Part shown: positions 20,285 through 32,539 of the stretch, in pieces
Layout of the letters: each line of letters begins with the position of its first letter
Position numbering within the stretch: the stretch's first letter is position 1
Assembly: GCF_024139115.2 (NCBI RefSeq)
Contig: NC_085141.1
Location: 396,454,042-396,518,041, forward strand
Direction: 5' to 3'
DNA from: Armigeres subalbatus
Lineage: Eukaryota > Arthropoda > Insecta > Diptera > Culicidae
Length of the DNA: 64,000 nt
Made by a program: the position numbers and the translations under genes
Notes under the pieces: model-generated
What the model saw: the letters and a program-made list of their open reading frames with translations, nothing else
Databases searched by the model: none
What the model was told of the DNA's origin: nothing

Positions 20285-23200
20285 ACCTTATCGGTGAGCT
20301 ACAGCAGCTATGCTTCACGTGGACGGCGAAGGTTTCGCGCCATAAAAAGACTCCAGAATGGTCAGCCTGAAAATTTCAGGGACAGAAAACAGCAAAAGTT
20401 TCTCATTGACCGGCGTAAGCACCGTTCGCCAGCTGGACCTTCCGGTACAGTCGCTGAAATATGGAGAATTATCTCAACATTTTCCTTATTTGGCTGGGAT
20501 ACCGGTGACAAGCTACCAAAAGGCCGTTCCTAAAATCCTGATAGGGTTGGACAACATAAAACTATCGCTGCCTCTCAAGACGCGTGAGGGATGGCCAAAT
20601 GGGCCAGTGGCGGCAAAAACAAGACTAGGATGGACCGTGTTCGGGAGCATCGATGGTTCACGTGGTAATTCAACATTGCCATTATTGCACATCTGCAAGA
20701 GCGCGGAAGATAGCAAACTTCACGATCTAGTGAAAGGATATTTCGCGGCAGAGAATCTGGCAGTATCCGGAACGTTTGGGCCAGAAGCTGAAGAAGATCG
20801 TCGAGCAAAAGAGATTCTGCGACGAACGACGGTCAAAGGAGCCGATGGCCACTATGAGACTGGACTGTTGTGGCGAAATGACGTAGTGGAGTTGCCGTCT
20901 AGTTACGGTATGGCAGAGCGACGACTTATCTGCCTAGAGCGAAAATTGCGAAAATATCCTGAATTGCAAGCGAATCTAGAAAAACAAATTTCCGAATATC
21001 AGAGCAAAGGCTACGCTCACAAAGCCACGTTCCAGGAGATGCAAGAAAGTGATCCGAGCCGCACATGGTATCTCCCGCTCGGAGTTGTTACGAACCCTCG
21101 AAAACCCGGAAAAATACGTATCATCTGGGATGCGGCTGCCAAATCAAATGGTGTGTCCCTAAACGACATGCTGTTAAAGGGACCGGACCTTCTTTCATCA
21201 TTACCAGCTATATTGTGCCGTTTTCGACAGCGGCAAGTCGCGATCGCAGGTGACATCCGCGAGATGTATCACCAGCTGAAAATCAGAAAGGAAGACCGAC
21301 AAGTTCAACGTTTTTTGTACAGAAATGACCCAGCCAAGGAGCCTGAAGTGTTTGTGATGGATGTGGCCATCTTTGGGTCGACTTGTTCACCGTGCTCAGC
21401 GAACTTCGTGAAAAATTTGAATGCGATGGAGTGGAAGGATAAATATCCAGAAGCGGCTACAGCAGTAGCAGAAAACCACTATGTGGATGATTACCTGGAC
21501 AGTCGCGACACGGCAGAGGACATGGCGAAGCTGGCATCGGAGGTACGGAAAGTTCAAACAGCAGCAGGATTTGAGCTACGTAATTGGCGATCGAATTCGA
21601 TGAAAGTGTTGCAGGTCCTGGGAGAAAAGGCGGCGGAAACGCCGAAAGATTTCAGCGTTGACAAAGAGAGCAACGTGGAACGTGTTCTGGGTATGGCCTG
21701 GTTGCCGGACGAAGATGTATTTGTGTATTCCGTGAAGTTGCCGAATGAATTCGAGCGATCAACGTCAACAAAAATCGTTACAACAAAGCGAAGCATCTTG
21801 AGATTTGTGATGAGCATCTTCGACCCGCTCGGCCTAATTTCGAACTTACTAATTCATGGAAAGGTGATTATCCAGGACCTGTGGAGAGCTCAAGTAGGAT
21901 GGGACGATACTATTCCGATAGATATCTTGGAACAGTGGGAGCGATGGATTGTGCAACTCTCCAAATTGAACCAAGTTCGTATTCCACGTTGCTATTTTCC
22001 CGATTACGATCGAGACGCATTGCATGCCTTGGAACTACATGTATTCGTGGACGCAAGCGAATTAGCCTTCGCCTGTATAGCCTACGTTAGAATCATCGAT
22101 CAAGGTCAGACACGATGCTCTCTGGTAGCCTCGAAGGCCAAAGTTGCACCGTTAAAGCCTTTGTCAATTCCTAGACTGGAGCTTCAGGCGGCAGTTATTG
22201 GAAGCAGACTAGCGAAGTCTATCGCGGAATATCACACTTTTCCGATCACGCGAAGATTCTTGTGGAGCGGTTCTAAAACAGTCCTGTCGTGGATCAACTC
22301 GGATGCTCGTAAATATCGCCAATACGTGGCGGTACGAATCGGTGAAATTCTGGAAGAGACTCAAACCGAGGAATGGCGCTGGGTACCCACTAAACTTAAT
22401 GTTGCAGATGAGGCCACTAAATGGGGAAAAGGTCCCACACTGCAGCCGGATGGTCGCTGGTTCACTGGACCGGACTTCCTTTATAAGTCAGAGAATGAAT
22501 GGCCGCAAGAACGGGTGACCTTGAACACCGAAGAGGAACTTCGTGCTTTACACGTACATCGCGTACAGTTGATGCAGCCCTTCCTCGAGTGTGAGAGGTT
22601 CTCTAAGTGGGAACGAATGCTCCGGGCCACAGCATATGTGTGCTGGTTTGTAGATCGTTGCGGAAAATTCTGCAAGCAAGAGGCTAAGCCAGCCGGTTGT
22701 ACACTACAGCAGGAGCATCTTGTGCGAGCTGAAAGAATGTTGTGGAGACTTGTACAGGCGCAAGAATTCGCAGAAGAGATAGTGGTTCTAATGAAGAATA
22801 AAGCATCGGATGGTGAACGGCTGAAATTGGAGACAAGCAGCTGCATCAGACACCTATCGCCTTTCTTGGATGAGTTTGGCGTGATTCGTATGGAAGGTAG
22901 GACAGAAGCGTCTCCTCTGGCGGCGTACGATGCAAAGTATCCAATAATACTGCCTAAAACTCATCGTGCTACTGAACTTTTAGTGGACTGGTACCACAGA
23001 CGATATGGTCACCACAACGGTGAAACTGTGGTAAACGAGATTCGCCAGCGATACCACATCCCAGCACTCCGGGCGGTTGTGCGTAGAGTGGCAAAAAGAT
23101 GTCAGTGGTGCATTGTATACAAAGCACGTCCCGAGGTGCCTAGGATGGCGCCTCTACCGGCGGCACGAGTAACTCCATTTGTCCGCCCGTTTTCACTTGT

Positions 23201-24191
23201 GGGCATCGATTATTTCGGTCCGTACATGATTAAGATCGGCCGGAGTCAAGTGAAGCGTTGGGTAGCACTTTTCACTTGCTTAGTAGTAAGAGCTGTCCAC
23301 TTGGAAGTAGCTGCGTCACTTTCTACTGAATCATGTAAGCTAGCGTTGCGGCGATTCATCGCTCGTCGGGGTGCACCAACACAAATTTATACGGACCACG
23401 GAACAAACTTTGTGGGTGCCAGTCGAGAGTTGGCCAGTCAGCTTGTCGCAACTAATCGTGAGCTAGCAGAGATCTTCACCGATACCAACACTCGGTGGTT
23501 TTTCATCCCACCATCTTCCCCGCACATGGGCGGTGCATGGGAGAGGATGGTCAGAGCAGTATAGACAGCAATGGAATCGGTTGGCAGTTGCCGTGCACCA
23601 TCGGAAGAAGTGTTCCAAACCATTATGTGTGAAGCGGAATCAATGGTTAATTCCAGACCGTTGACGTACGTGCCACTTGAGACATCGGATCAGGAGGCAT
23701 TAACTCCAAACCATTTTATACACCTTAGCAGCAATGGAGTCAAGCAACCGGACAAAATACCTGCTACGGAGAGTGAGGCTCTGCGAAACGGGTGGAATTT
23801 GTGTCGCTATATTCTGGATAAATTCTGGGCTAGATGGATCCGTGAATATCTGCCGGTCTTAACTCGACGTACCAAGTGGCATGAAGAAGTAAGACCCATT
23901 CGGGAAGGAGATATGGTGTTCATCATAGGAGAGAGCATTCGGAACCGGTGGCCTCGGGGTAAGGTCGTACAAGTCATCCCAGGACGAGATGGTCGCATTC
24001 GACAGGTAGACGTCCAGACAACAACAGGGGTTCTACGCCGTCCCGTGGCGAAGCTTGCCTTGATTGATGTACTTCCGGCTAGTAATCCTGCTGGTCTGGC
24101 GCAGCATTACGTGGAGGGGAATGTTGCGGGAGGCGTTACGAACATCGACGCTGCATCCGAAAATTCCCACAGGGATGGGAAGCAGGTCTGA
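20285..24191 (+). pseudogene. pol: BEL/Pao Pol: protease end, reverse transcriptase, RNase H, integrase
   Basis: The main frame (20358-23564) has, in order, the protease tail (PRILIGLDN-like), RT with GDIREMYHQ and the catalytic YVDDYLD near 21481-21500, RNase H with HVFVDASELAFA (about 22040) and IPRLELQAA, and integrase with an HHCC finger (HRATEL...HHNGE...CQWC). Its D,D,E core is visible as GIDYFGP, YTDHGTNFVG and the GGAWERMVRAV region. A stop at 23562-23564 interrupts the core; the same frame then continues to 24191 with the BEL C-terminal domain (WPRGKVVQVIPGRDGRIRQV). Small indels near 20275 and 20355 break the link to gag. The last 70 bases lie inside the 3' LTR, so the LTR encodes the Pol C-terminus. 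Confidence 0.9.
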
Positions 24192-25128
24192 CAGACCAGT
24201 TGTCATCCGACAGCTCTGACAGTGTCAGCGAAGAAAAACAAAACCATAAAAAAGGAATGATGAAAACGGTGAAAATGTGGTGATGTGAATTGTGCAGCCT
24301 GTTTATTTAGTATTTCATATAAAACTACCTTAAAATATTACCTCTTTACTATCTTATGCACTATACAAAACTAGATTAGTGAGTTTACATGCAAAACACA
24401 CCCTGAAAATGAATTATTAATGTGAATCTATTAATACTGTTTAGGTTACCTTTCATGCACTACTTATCCTACACGCTAAAAATGAACTACTCAAAATTGA
24501 GTCGAATCCGACTCATTTTCATTAAAAACGGGACAACTCAAAATTTGAGTAAAAGATACTACTTCAATAAAATGATGATTTCGCGAAAGTTAAGCTTGGC
24601 CTTCCATCAATTTTTAATACGACAGATGCGAATCAAGTTTATCTATCTATCTAAGTGCATTTTACGACAAACAGACTCCTAGTTTAAGTGCAATCATCAT
24701 TTTATTGAAGTAGTATCTTTTACTCAAATTTTGAGTTGTCCCGTTTTTAATGAAAATGAGTCGGATTCGACTCAATTTTGAGTAGTTCATTTTTAGCGTG
24801 TATATTTGATGAATTACAACTAAATTAAACCGAAAATTATTATACGATCACGAGACTGTAAGTGAAACTACGACCTAAAGAATGACTTAAGACTAAGACC
24901 TTAAAATGTACTTAAAAATAGGTTGACTAGACTGAACACTGGACGGTAGCTAAGACGTGGAAACGTAGACTAGAGTCACTGAAATGTGAGTACTATTTAT
25001 AAGACGAAATTTGAACTGTTGAATATTGAAGTATATTCCTTTTAGCTTTTAAGCATTTGCCAATAAACCTTCAGGAAATCGCTAAGAAGACTTTGACCCT
25101 TTTTTATACGTCTGGTGCCGCGCCAACA
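24122..25128 (+). repeat. 3' LTR of the BEL/Pao element, carrying a MITE
   Basis: It matches the 5' LTR from TGTTGCGGGAGG to GCGCCAACA. Its extra length is the insertion at 24472-24800 plus a TA. AATAAA lies near 25060. Confidence 0.95.
24472..24800. mobile_element. MITE in the LTR, with empty site available for comparison
   Basis: The 5' LTR reads CTTATCCTATATTTGATG; the 3' LTR has CCTA, then CACGCTAAAAATGAACTACT to its complement, then TATATTTG. The insert is 329 bp with about 120-bp inverted arms and a TA target duplication (24470-24471, 24801-24802), as in the IS630-Tc1-mariner superfamily. The centre is non-coding. Confidence 0.9.
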
Positions 25129-25133
25129 CTATA

Positions 25134-26079
25134 TGATCACTCCAAAACAAAACTTTTGATAGAAGGCTCGGAAACCCATAGTGTTATATACCAATCGACT
25201 CAGCTCGACGAATTGAGGTGATGTCTGTTATGTGTGTATGTATGTATGTGTGTGTGCATGTGTACACATTTTTGTAGACACACTTTTTGGAACTTAGCAT
25301 TGGCCGAATTACTCGCAACACGTTCCATTCGACGAGGAATCATGTCCTTTTGTTTGCCTGATTGGAGTATGGGATTAGACGTTATGGCGAAACACTATTT
25401 TTTATGCGCAAAACACGTTAAAAACATGTTCGAAACGAGCCAGCCATGGGCTGAAAGTCTTGCTAATAAAGTCAAAACAAAAAAAAAACGTTAAAAACAC
25501 TCACTCATATTTTTTAGTTTTTTGTACTCGAAAAAGACACCAACACCGATAGGTGGATTAATCAGGGTTTTCTATCTCCATTTTTCGTGGGATTTGAGAG
25601 GCTTCAGTAAGCTACCTTACCCTGGTCGCGTTACCTACATCGCATTGGTGGGCCTGTCACCTTAGGTATAGCCGCTGGGTACCAAGCAGACGCTGTTTAA
25701 GCCGCACATGCTGGTGAACAGACGCTCAAGGCGTATCTTCTTACTCTAGAAGAATCTAGATGGATAATAGTACCCAGGCTGCACCACCAGCTAAGTACGC
25801 AAACCTTAGCTGGCGGTCTTTTGTCATCGGTCGACCTGTGAAAGCGTGAGATAGGAACTTGTGGACACCAGAGCTATGTTGTTAAATTTTACAAGCCAGA
25901 ACAGTTTAAATTATTTCGCTTTAAAAGAACAGAAGACCGATTGACCGTTAAATTCATTTGGATGCTCCAATTATGTGCTTGAAAATACATTTAAAACCGC
26001 CAGTAGATATTTTTATTTTGCGATTTCATTTTCTCAAAATTGAAGTAAATATTCAATACATTGGCTCGGTTTAGTCAAG
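25134..26079. other. Intergenic, with a LINE/SINE tail
   Basis: Contains a TGTGTGTATG microsatellite (25230-25265). Around 25438-25495 is a tail GCCATGGGCTGAAAGTCTTG...AAAAAAAAAACG that resembles one at 57110-57160 (CCTAGGGCTGAAAG...AAAAAAAAA), probably the 3' end of a retroposon. A GC-richer stretch 25590-25870 was not recognised. Confidence 0.4.
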
Positions 26080-26087
26080 TAGTGAAC

Positions 26088-27935
26088 GATTGTACGACAA
26101 TTCCCCGAATGCAATTTCCCCGAATGTAACAATTCCCCGAATGCAATTTCCCCGAATGTAACATTTCCCCGAATGTAACAAATCCCCGAGAATAAAGTAG
26201 TTTTTGCAAACACATAATTGTCATCGACTATTGGCGCCCGAACAGAGCAGCGTTCAAAGATTTGTTCCAGAGTGTCTCTTTGGAGATGCCGAACATGACC
26301 AAATCTTTCGATAGTATTGTATGCCCTTGATCTTCCTTACTGTTAAATTAAACATCTTATTGTTAAATTATAAAGATATTATAATAAAGTGTTTTCCTAT
26401 TCATTTTTTTACTAAAATAGTCGAACATAGGCTGAATTTATTTGGTGGAGCAGAATCGCGAACAGAAATGCCGTTTGAAAGCATCATGGTAAAAAATTGT
26501 GAAATCAAACTCCTGTCCTATGTAAGGTCTATCTCTTCTTAAGAAGTTACTGTAATCGTGGATATGAATCCTTTAAAAAATAATGCGTATGCCCGGAATA
26601 AGGCAACGGTGAATGCGATCCCTTCTTTAAAAGTAGTACATCTACTCGAATTTAACGCGATGGATTAATTTGATCTCTACTTTGAAAGTAGGTGTTTTTC
26701 CGGAATAATGAAGGTGTAAATGTTATTCCTTCTTTAAAAATCTGTATCTACCTGGTATATAGACCAATTCATTAAAGTTAGGCGTTAGCTCGAAATAAGC
26801 CAAAGTAGAATGAAATTACCTTTTCAGAAGTAGGAATTTGCCTGCAATAAGGTTATAATAAATGTAGTCTCTTCCTTTGATGTAGACGAGTTTGGCCGGA
26901 ATAGATATAATAAATGAGATCGCATCTAGCAATAAATATCAATTATATAAACCGAAAAAAATTGACGTGTTCATTCAAAGAAGGCAATATCTCCTCCATT
27001 GTCCTTATACTGCGTAGACGCGATCATTTAAGGAAGGCATTATCTCCTTCCTTCGCTTTACTCCAGGCAAACGTGTACAATTGAAGAAGGTTCCATCTAC
27101 CCTCTTTGTTATACCGGGCAAACGTGTTCATTTTAAGAAGGCATTATAACTCGTCTTCCCCTAATACCGGGCGAAGCGATTATAAAAAAAAAACATTATC
27201 CCTTTCCTTTGTCTTCCATACCGGAAGACGCATTAATTTTCTTCCTTTATCTTTATCCTTCTTCCTTATTTTTCCATTCACTCTTCCTACATCTCCCTTC
27301 GTATTTTGCGCTTTCTCGCTCCTCACATAACACTTCTTGCATCAGATTTTTCACTTCTCACTTCTTACTCAATACTTTTCACTTCTTACTATGTACTTAC
27401 TTCTCATTTCTTACTTTTCAATTCTCACTTCTCACTTCCCACTACTCACTCCTCGCTTCTCACTTCTCACATCTCACTTCTCACATCTCACTTCTCACTT
27501 CTCACTTCTCACTTCTCATTTCTCACTTCTCATTACGCTCTTCTCACTTCTCACGTCTCACTTTTCACTACTCACTACTCATTTCTCACTTCTTACTTCT
27601 CACTCGGCCTAATGACGGTTCGGCATAATTGTCTTCGGCCCAATGTCCCAGCATCTTTTTTTTTACAATTTTTAAGCGAGTTGTCCCGCGACCCTCACTT
27701 TTGTTGCAACTCAAAATTATGTCAAAAGCCAATTATGCGACTTTATGTTAAACGACGCAGATTCCTTTTTCAGTTTTAGTTTTATCTGCACTGTGGAAAC
27801 AATTCGGGGAAATGTTGCATTCGGGGAATTGTTACATTCGGGGAAATGTTACGTTCGGGGAATTGTTATTCGGGGAAATTTCATTCGGGGAAATTGCATT
27901 CGGGGAATTGGTTTTCGGGGAATTGTCGTACAATC
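26088..27935. mobile_element. Fold-back DNA element with 8-bp target duplication and tandem subterminal repeats
   Basis: TAGTGAAC flanks it exactly (26080-26087 and 27936-27943). The ends GATTGTACGACAATTCCCCG and CGGGGAATTGTCGTACAATC are inverted repeats, continued by tandem TTCCCCGAATGTAACA units on the left (to about 26190) and their complements on the right (from about 27800). Further in, GCCCGGAATAAGGCA-type repeats (26590-26960) face inverted counterparts (26990-27240), followed by a TTCTCAC minisatellite (27340-27610). There is no transposase. An 8-bp duplication is typical of hAT and P superfamilies; the termini do not fit hAT well. Confidence 0.8.
27340..27610. repeat. CTTCTCA minisatellite
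   Basis: About 270 bp of CTTCTCA/CATCTCA units. All three forward frames stay open because of the repeat ([14 protein letters not shown]), so the ORFs here are artefacts. A related CGAAATGAGAAG tract occurs at 63880-64000. Confidence 0.85.
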
Positions 27936-28044
27936 TAGTGAACAAGTTTGTACAGTGGTTAACGTTTGAAACTTGTTGTGCTATCTATATATATAAAACT
28001 CAATGTTTGTATGTTTGTATGTATGTTTGTATGTATGTTCCAGC

Positions 28045-29600
28045 ATAACTTCTGAACCCATTTACCGATTTTAACCAAATTTGGAACACACATTCTTTAT
28101 CTTGAGGAAACGACGATAGGGGGGTTAGGCATGCTCTTTGGAAAAGGGTGAGGTGTGGGGGAGGGTATTGCTTAGTTATCGGTCAACTGAGTGTAAATTC
28201 TGAACCCTTGGCCGATTTCAACCAAATTTAGAACACAAATTCTTTATCTTAAGGAGGGACAGGTCGAGCATGCATTTTGGAAAAGGAGGAGGTTATGGGG
28301 AGGGTATTGCTTAATTATCGATCTACGCAGTTTAAATTCTGAACCCCTTGGCCGAATTCGACCAAATTTGGAACACAAATTCCTTATCTTAATAAGGGGA
28401 CGATAGGGGGTTAAGCAAGCTCTTTGGAAAAGGGGGAGGGTGTGGAGGGAAGGGTATTGCTTAGTTATCGATCAACTCAGTGTAAATTCTGAACCCCTTG
28501 GCCGATTTCAACCAAATTTTGAACACAAATTCTTTATCATAAGGATGGGACGATAGGGGGGTTGAGCATGCTCTTTGGAAAAGAGGAAGGGTATGGGGGG
28601 AGGGGTATTGCTAAGTTATCGATCAACGCAGTTTAAATTCTGAACCCCTTGGCCGATTTCGACCAAATTCGGAACACAATTACCTTATCTTAAGAAGGAG
28701 ACGATAGGGGGCTAAGGATGCTTTTTGGAAAAGGGGAAGGGGGTGTGGGGAGAGGGGTATTGCTTAGTTATCGATCAACTCAGTGTAAATTTTGAACCCC
28801 TTGGCCGATTTCAAGCGAATTTGAAACACAAATTCTTTATCTTACAGAGGGAACGATAGGGGGGTTAAGCGTGCTTTTTGTAAAGAAAGGAGGGTATGGG
28901 GGGAGGGGTATTGCTTAACTATTGATCAACGCAGTTTAAATTCTGAACCCCTTGGCCGATTTCGACCAAATTTGGAACACAATTTCCTTCTCTTAAGAAG
29001 GGGACGATCGGGGGTTAAGCATGCTCTTTGGAAAAGGGAAGGGGTGTGGGGGAGGGGTATTTCTTAGTTATCGGTCAGCTCAGTTTAAATTCTGAACCCC
29101 TTGGCCGATTTCAACCGAATTTGAAACACAAATCCTTTATCTTACAGAGGGAACGATAGGGAGGTTAAGTATGCTCTTTGAAAAAGGGGAGGGTAGGGGG
29201 GGAGGGGTATTTCTTAATTATCGATCAACGCAGTGTAACCGCCGAACCCCATGGCCGAGAAGGGGACGACAGGGGGTTGGGCATGCTTGTTGGAAAGGAG
29301 GGAGGGTGGGGGAGGTGGGGTGTTCTTTACAAAAGAGGGAGGGTATGGGGGGAGGGTATTGTTTCGCAATCAATCAACTCAATGTAGATCCTGAGCCTCA
29401 TGACCGATTTGAACCAAATTTGTATCAAATATTGTCTGTCCTAAGGAAGCGATTTTAGTGGATGTGGTTAAGTAATTTAAAAAAAAGGGGAGGGTGTGGA
29501 ACAAGGGGTATTGTTTAGTTATCGATCAATTCAGCATGACTTCTGAACCCATTTATCGATGTCCACCAAATTCGGAACCCATATTATCTGTCTAAGGAAG
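28045..29600. repeat. Eleven-unit tandem repeat, period about 150 bp
   Basis: Each unit carries TTCTGAACCCCTTGGCCGATTTC, ACCAAATTTGGAACACAAATTC, a GGGGACGATAGGGGGTTAAG block, a G-rich run and ATTGCTTAGTTATCGATCAA. Copies start near 28051, 28199, 28339, 28489, 28640, 28792, 28943, 29091, 29243, 29391 and 29539. It is preceded by a TGTATGTTTGTATGTATG microsatellite (27997-28040). The G-rich runs are on the plus strand. No gene. Confidence 0.85.
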
Positions 29601-29839
29601 ACTATATCAGACTGGGTATGAGTGCCATAGCTAAATGAGAGAGAGGGTATATTCATTAAACGAACAGTTTAGTATACCTTTTTATCGCATAGGTCAATTC
29701 AAACCAAACACGTAAGCACGCAATCCCTACCCAAAGGAAACTATTATAGAGAGGCTGGAAGGGACTTTTGGAATGGGATGTGGGGGGGTATTGGAATTGG
29801 GTATTGTTGTTCATCGGAATAATTGTATGCCCAGTAAAA

Positions 29840-30050
29840 AGCAATGATTAATGTGTTTCCTTCTGAAAGGTGGATGTGATTGCTTCTTCAAAAGTAGGCA
29901 TTTGCCCGGAATAAGGCAATGGTGGTGATCCTTCTTTAAAAATATGCGTTGCCCGAATATGGCATCGATGAATGTTTTCCTTCTTTAGAAATAGACGTTT
30001 TCCCGGAATAAGACCTTTCAAACCCAAGATCCCTTCTTCAAAATCAGTCA
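29840..30050. repeat. GCCCGGAATAAGGCA repeats outside the fold-back element
   Basis: Three imperfect units (TTTGCCCGGAATAAGGCAATGG, TTGCCCGAATATGGCATCG, TTTCCCGGAATAAGACC with CCTTCTTTAAAA spacers) match those at 26590-26960. This may be a remnant of a second copy. Confidence 0.55.
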
Positions 30051-30560
30051 ATGTTTCCAAAAGCCTTCTTTTAATCAAATGATAAAGTATGAATAAGTAA
30101 ACACAATTACCCTGTTGAACAATTGGTTTTATCATTTTCCGATTGTAAAAGAAAACTGCAAACCAAACTGGCAATTCCGAGCAAGGCCGGGTACATAAAG
30201 CTAGTTCATAATAAAGAGCAAAATCGGGCGATCCAAAACAGTAAGTACTGCTATTCATATGCTGTTTTCTTTGACAATGCAAAAATGACAAGGATATCGG
30301 AGGTGCACAACTGATTTGGATATTAATTCTTTACTTCAACATAACAATATACATATTCGGAAGGAAGCCTACACTTCAAAGTGGTGTGTTTTTGTTGAAC
30401 TTTGTAAATGTTGTGAGGGCTGGTAACAATAGTCGCGAACTGCAAATGCCGTATTTTACCCTATATGTATTAATTGAAGTTAAAATACGGATACTCGAAT
30501 TAAGCTATTTCCTGCTACTAAGAAATAACTCATCTCTAATGCGTGGATGGGTCTTGCGAG
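30051..30560. other. Spacer, no gene recognised
   Basis: AT-rich DNA with short open frames only. Confidence 0.35.
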
Positions 30561-30564
30561 CAAA

Positions 30565-30795
30565 GGCGTAGGATTACAATCTGGAGATGGCCGATCTCCG
30601 ATCTAGGATGTTTTCATGTAGGAAACGTTCCCGACTCCCTGGGCATAATGTCTCCATTGTGCTTGCCACACAAGATACATTCATGCAATGGCATCTATAG
30701 AAACCATTAAATTAGTAGCTGTGGAAATATGTATAGAAAAGTTATAATGTATGCCAAGCTCCAGAAGGAATGTAAAGCTATTGAAGAAGAAGATG
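30565..30795 (+). mobile_element. SINE-like sequence ending in GAAGAAGAAG
   Basis: It shares with the tRNA-derived SINEs the plan of a TCCCGACTCCCTGGGCATAA block, a CACAAGATACATTCATGCAA stretch and a 3' end GGAATGTAAAGCTATTGAAGAAGAAG. It is too diverged for family assignment. A relative in reverse lies at 51366-51600. Confidence 0.45.
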
Positions 30796-30799
30796 AATG

Positions 30800-32140
30800 T
30801 GTGGATACTAGACATGACACAGCGTCTCGTCAAAATTTACCATAAACATCACCACAAATAGCTGTAGCTAGTCTGTGGCAGAGTACATTCCAAAAAAAAT
30901 CATCAATCTTCACTCCATAACTGTCATTATCATCAAATTAACAAACTCTACGTCATTGTTCCTTCCTCGAGCGACGCCACGTGCTGTCAATTTCAGCATA
31001 TTATTGCCAAGGCCAATACACATCATGCAATACCAAACGAAAGCATTCCGCTGCATGACGCATGACATGGAGATCGTACAAATTGATGAAACACTTTCTC
31101 AGAACGAACTCGGAGCATGCACTTTCACACGCTGCGCCGACGCGACGCTAGAAGCCAGCCCTATTGGTCACGCAAGATGCATTCAGCGCACTACCGGTAT
31201 TGGCCGAGTTAGCACTCGATCACTTGTCCCCCGCTCCGCCACTAAGAAGGTCTGTAATAGGGCAGACGCGTGGCATTCGTTATGATCACATCTAGGTCCG
31301 ATCGTGTGTATAGAAACTTCCCACCAGCATCGGCAGCCGAAGGCCTACTTTAAGGAACATAAACTAGATTTTTGCGGCTTCCCCCTTGTTACGATTCTTA
31401 TCTGTGCCATACTATCGTTCTGTGACTGTGTGTCGAGGTCAATAGGCTTAATTGATTCCGCGGACAGTGTGGCGGCGTGCCGTGGCACCTCTTGTAAATA
31501 AATAATGCGGCTACTTACTTAGCTGGGAAGGGCGAAGATCGCATTAAGACGAGCACGTGATAGCCTGGATGGGTACAAAATTGTCTCAGCCATGACTCTG
31601 CAAAAGCAGAACTTGTTTACATAGTTCTTCGATTGTTCTATAATTATGGGATTGGAATTGATAGAAAGGAACGTCAATGAACTTTAAAATTCCATTCACG
31701 AAACAAGTCGAGAATGTACATTTCTTGAATTAAATAGATGCATTGCAATTGTGAATCTATGATGATGGATCATTTGGTTTTAAGTTGAGAGCTTGTGATG
31801 CGATTCTCAAAAAACACATCAAGAATATTGGGGTTGTTGATAGATAAATTATTGTTTTGAATTCAGCTTTAAATACAATACCCGAGCAACGCTTTTCGTT
31901 TCACAGTGAGTTAAGTTGCCTTTTGAACAGCTACTTTTGAACAGCTAATTTTACATTTGGAAAACAATTTGAATCTCATACAAAAAATGATTTAAACATG
32001 CTTCAAATAGCATTCAATATTCAGTTTTGTATTGGAAACTGGTACCTGAAATACACATAGAAATTTAACGCAAATAATGTAAGTAAACTTATAGAGCCGG
32101 GAGAGAATCTCATCAAAATTGCAGAAGCTTTTTACGGCCA
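30800..32140. other. Long stretch without a supported gene
   Basis: 30970-31500 is GC-richer than its surroundings (for example the open frame 30875-31285) and could be single-copy DNA, but no domain, start context or splice pair convinced me. 31500-32140 is AT-rich. Confidence 0.4.
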
Positions 32141-32148
32141 TATCTAAA

Positions 32149-32296
32149 CTGCCCATGATCGCATATTTGAAACATTAGCATTTTGGTTGATTTTGTAAAT
32201 CGTTTGTCAATCCTCCCCACAAGCTCAATCATTTCCAGCTTATCACAGATAAGCAAGCTAGTAAAGCCTATTTTGCTGCTATGCGATCATGGGCAG
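32149..32296. mobile_element. MITE with 4-bp target duplication, copy 1
   Basis: Ends CTGCCCATGATCGCATA and TATGCGATCATGGGCAG; TAAA at 32145-32148 and 32297-32300. A second copy lies at 35938-36123. Internal sequence is shared (TTTTGTAAATCGTTTGTCAAT, CCAGCTTATCACAGATA). Confidence 0.8.
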
Positions 32297-32539
32297 TAAA
32301 GTAGATTAAGAAGAAGATGGGATTGAGATTTTCTTTGAATTTTATTTGACATTCAGATATTTAAAACAAATATCAAGACGAAGGGGTCGAGGGGAGGAAG
32401 TTTAATCATTTTTGCGTGATGCGCTAAATGAATACTTCCTTCATGGTTTGAATAAGTATCTGTATTCTATGTTCGGAAATGGTTAAAACAGTAAGGATTG
32501 CTTGTTTTGTTCGCAAAAAAATCCTAGACATTTTAATGC

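Larger units (their letters stand above)
16332..25133 (+). mobile_element. BEL/Pao LTR retrotransposon with target duplication
   Basis: LTRs at 16337-17008 and 24122-25128 enclose gag and pol. CTATA at 16332-16336 and 25129-25133 is the 5-bp target duplication. The order is Gag (PHD finger, then retrotransposon domain, then zinc knuckle), protease, RT, RNase H, integrase, as in BEL/Pao. Damage includes a 560-bp insertion in gag, a stop at 19334-19336, frameshifts between 20270 and 20360, a stop at 23562-23564, and a MITE in the 3' LTR. The LTRs differ at a small fraction of positions, so the copy is fairly young but no longer autonomous. No clear TGG primer site follows the 5' LTR. Confidence 0.95.

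Noticed and set aside
24422..24682. 86-residue ORF in the 3' LTR
   Set aside because: It spans the LTR-MITE junction and is absent from the 5' LTR.
27209..27779. Overlapping ORFs rich in LLTSHFS
   Set aside because: Three forward frames are open across the TTCTCAC tract; this is repeat structure.
30875..31285. 136-residue ORF in a GC-richer stretch
   Set aside because: No motif, no signal peptide, no splice sites in frame; kept as unassigned region.
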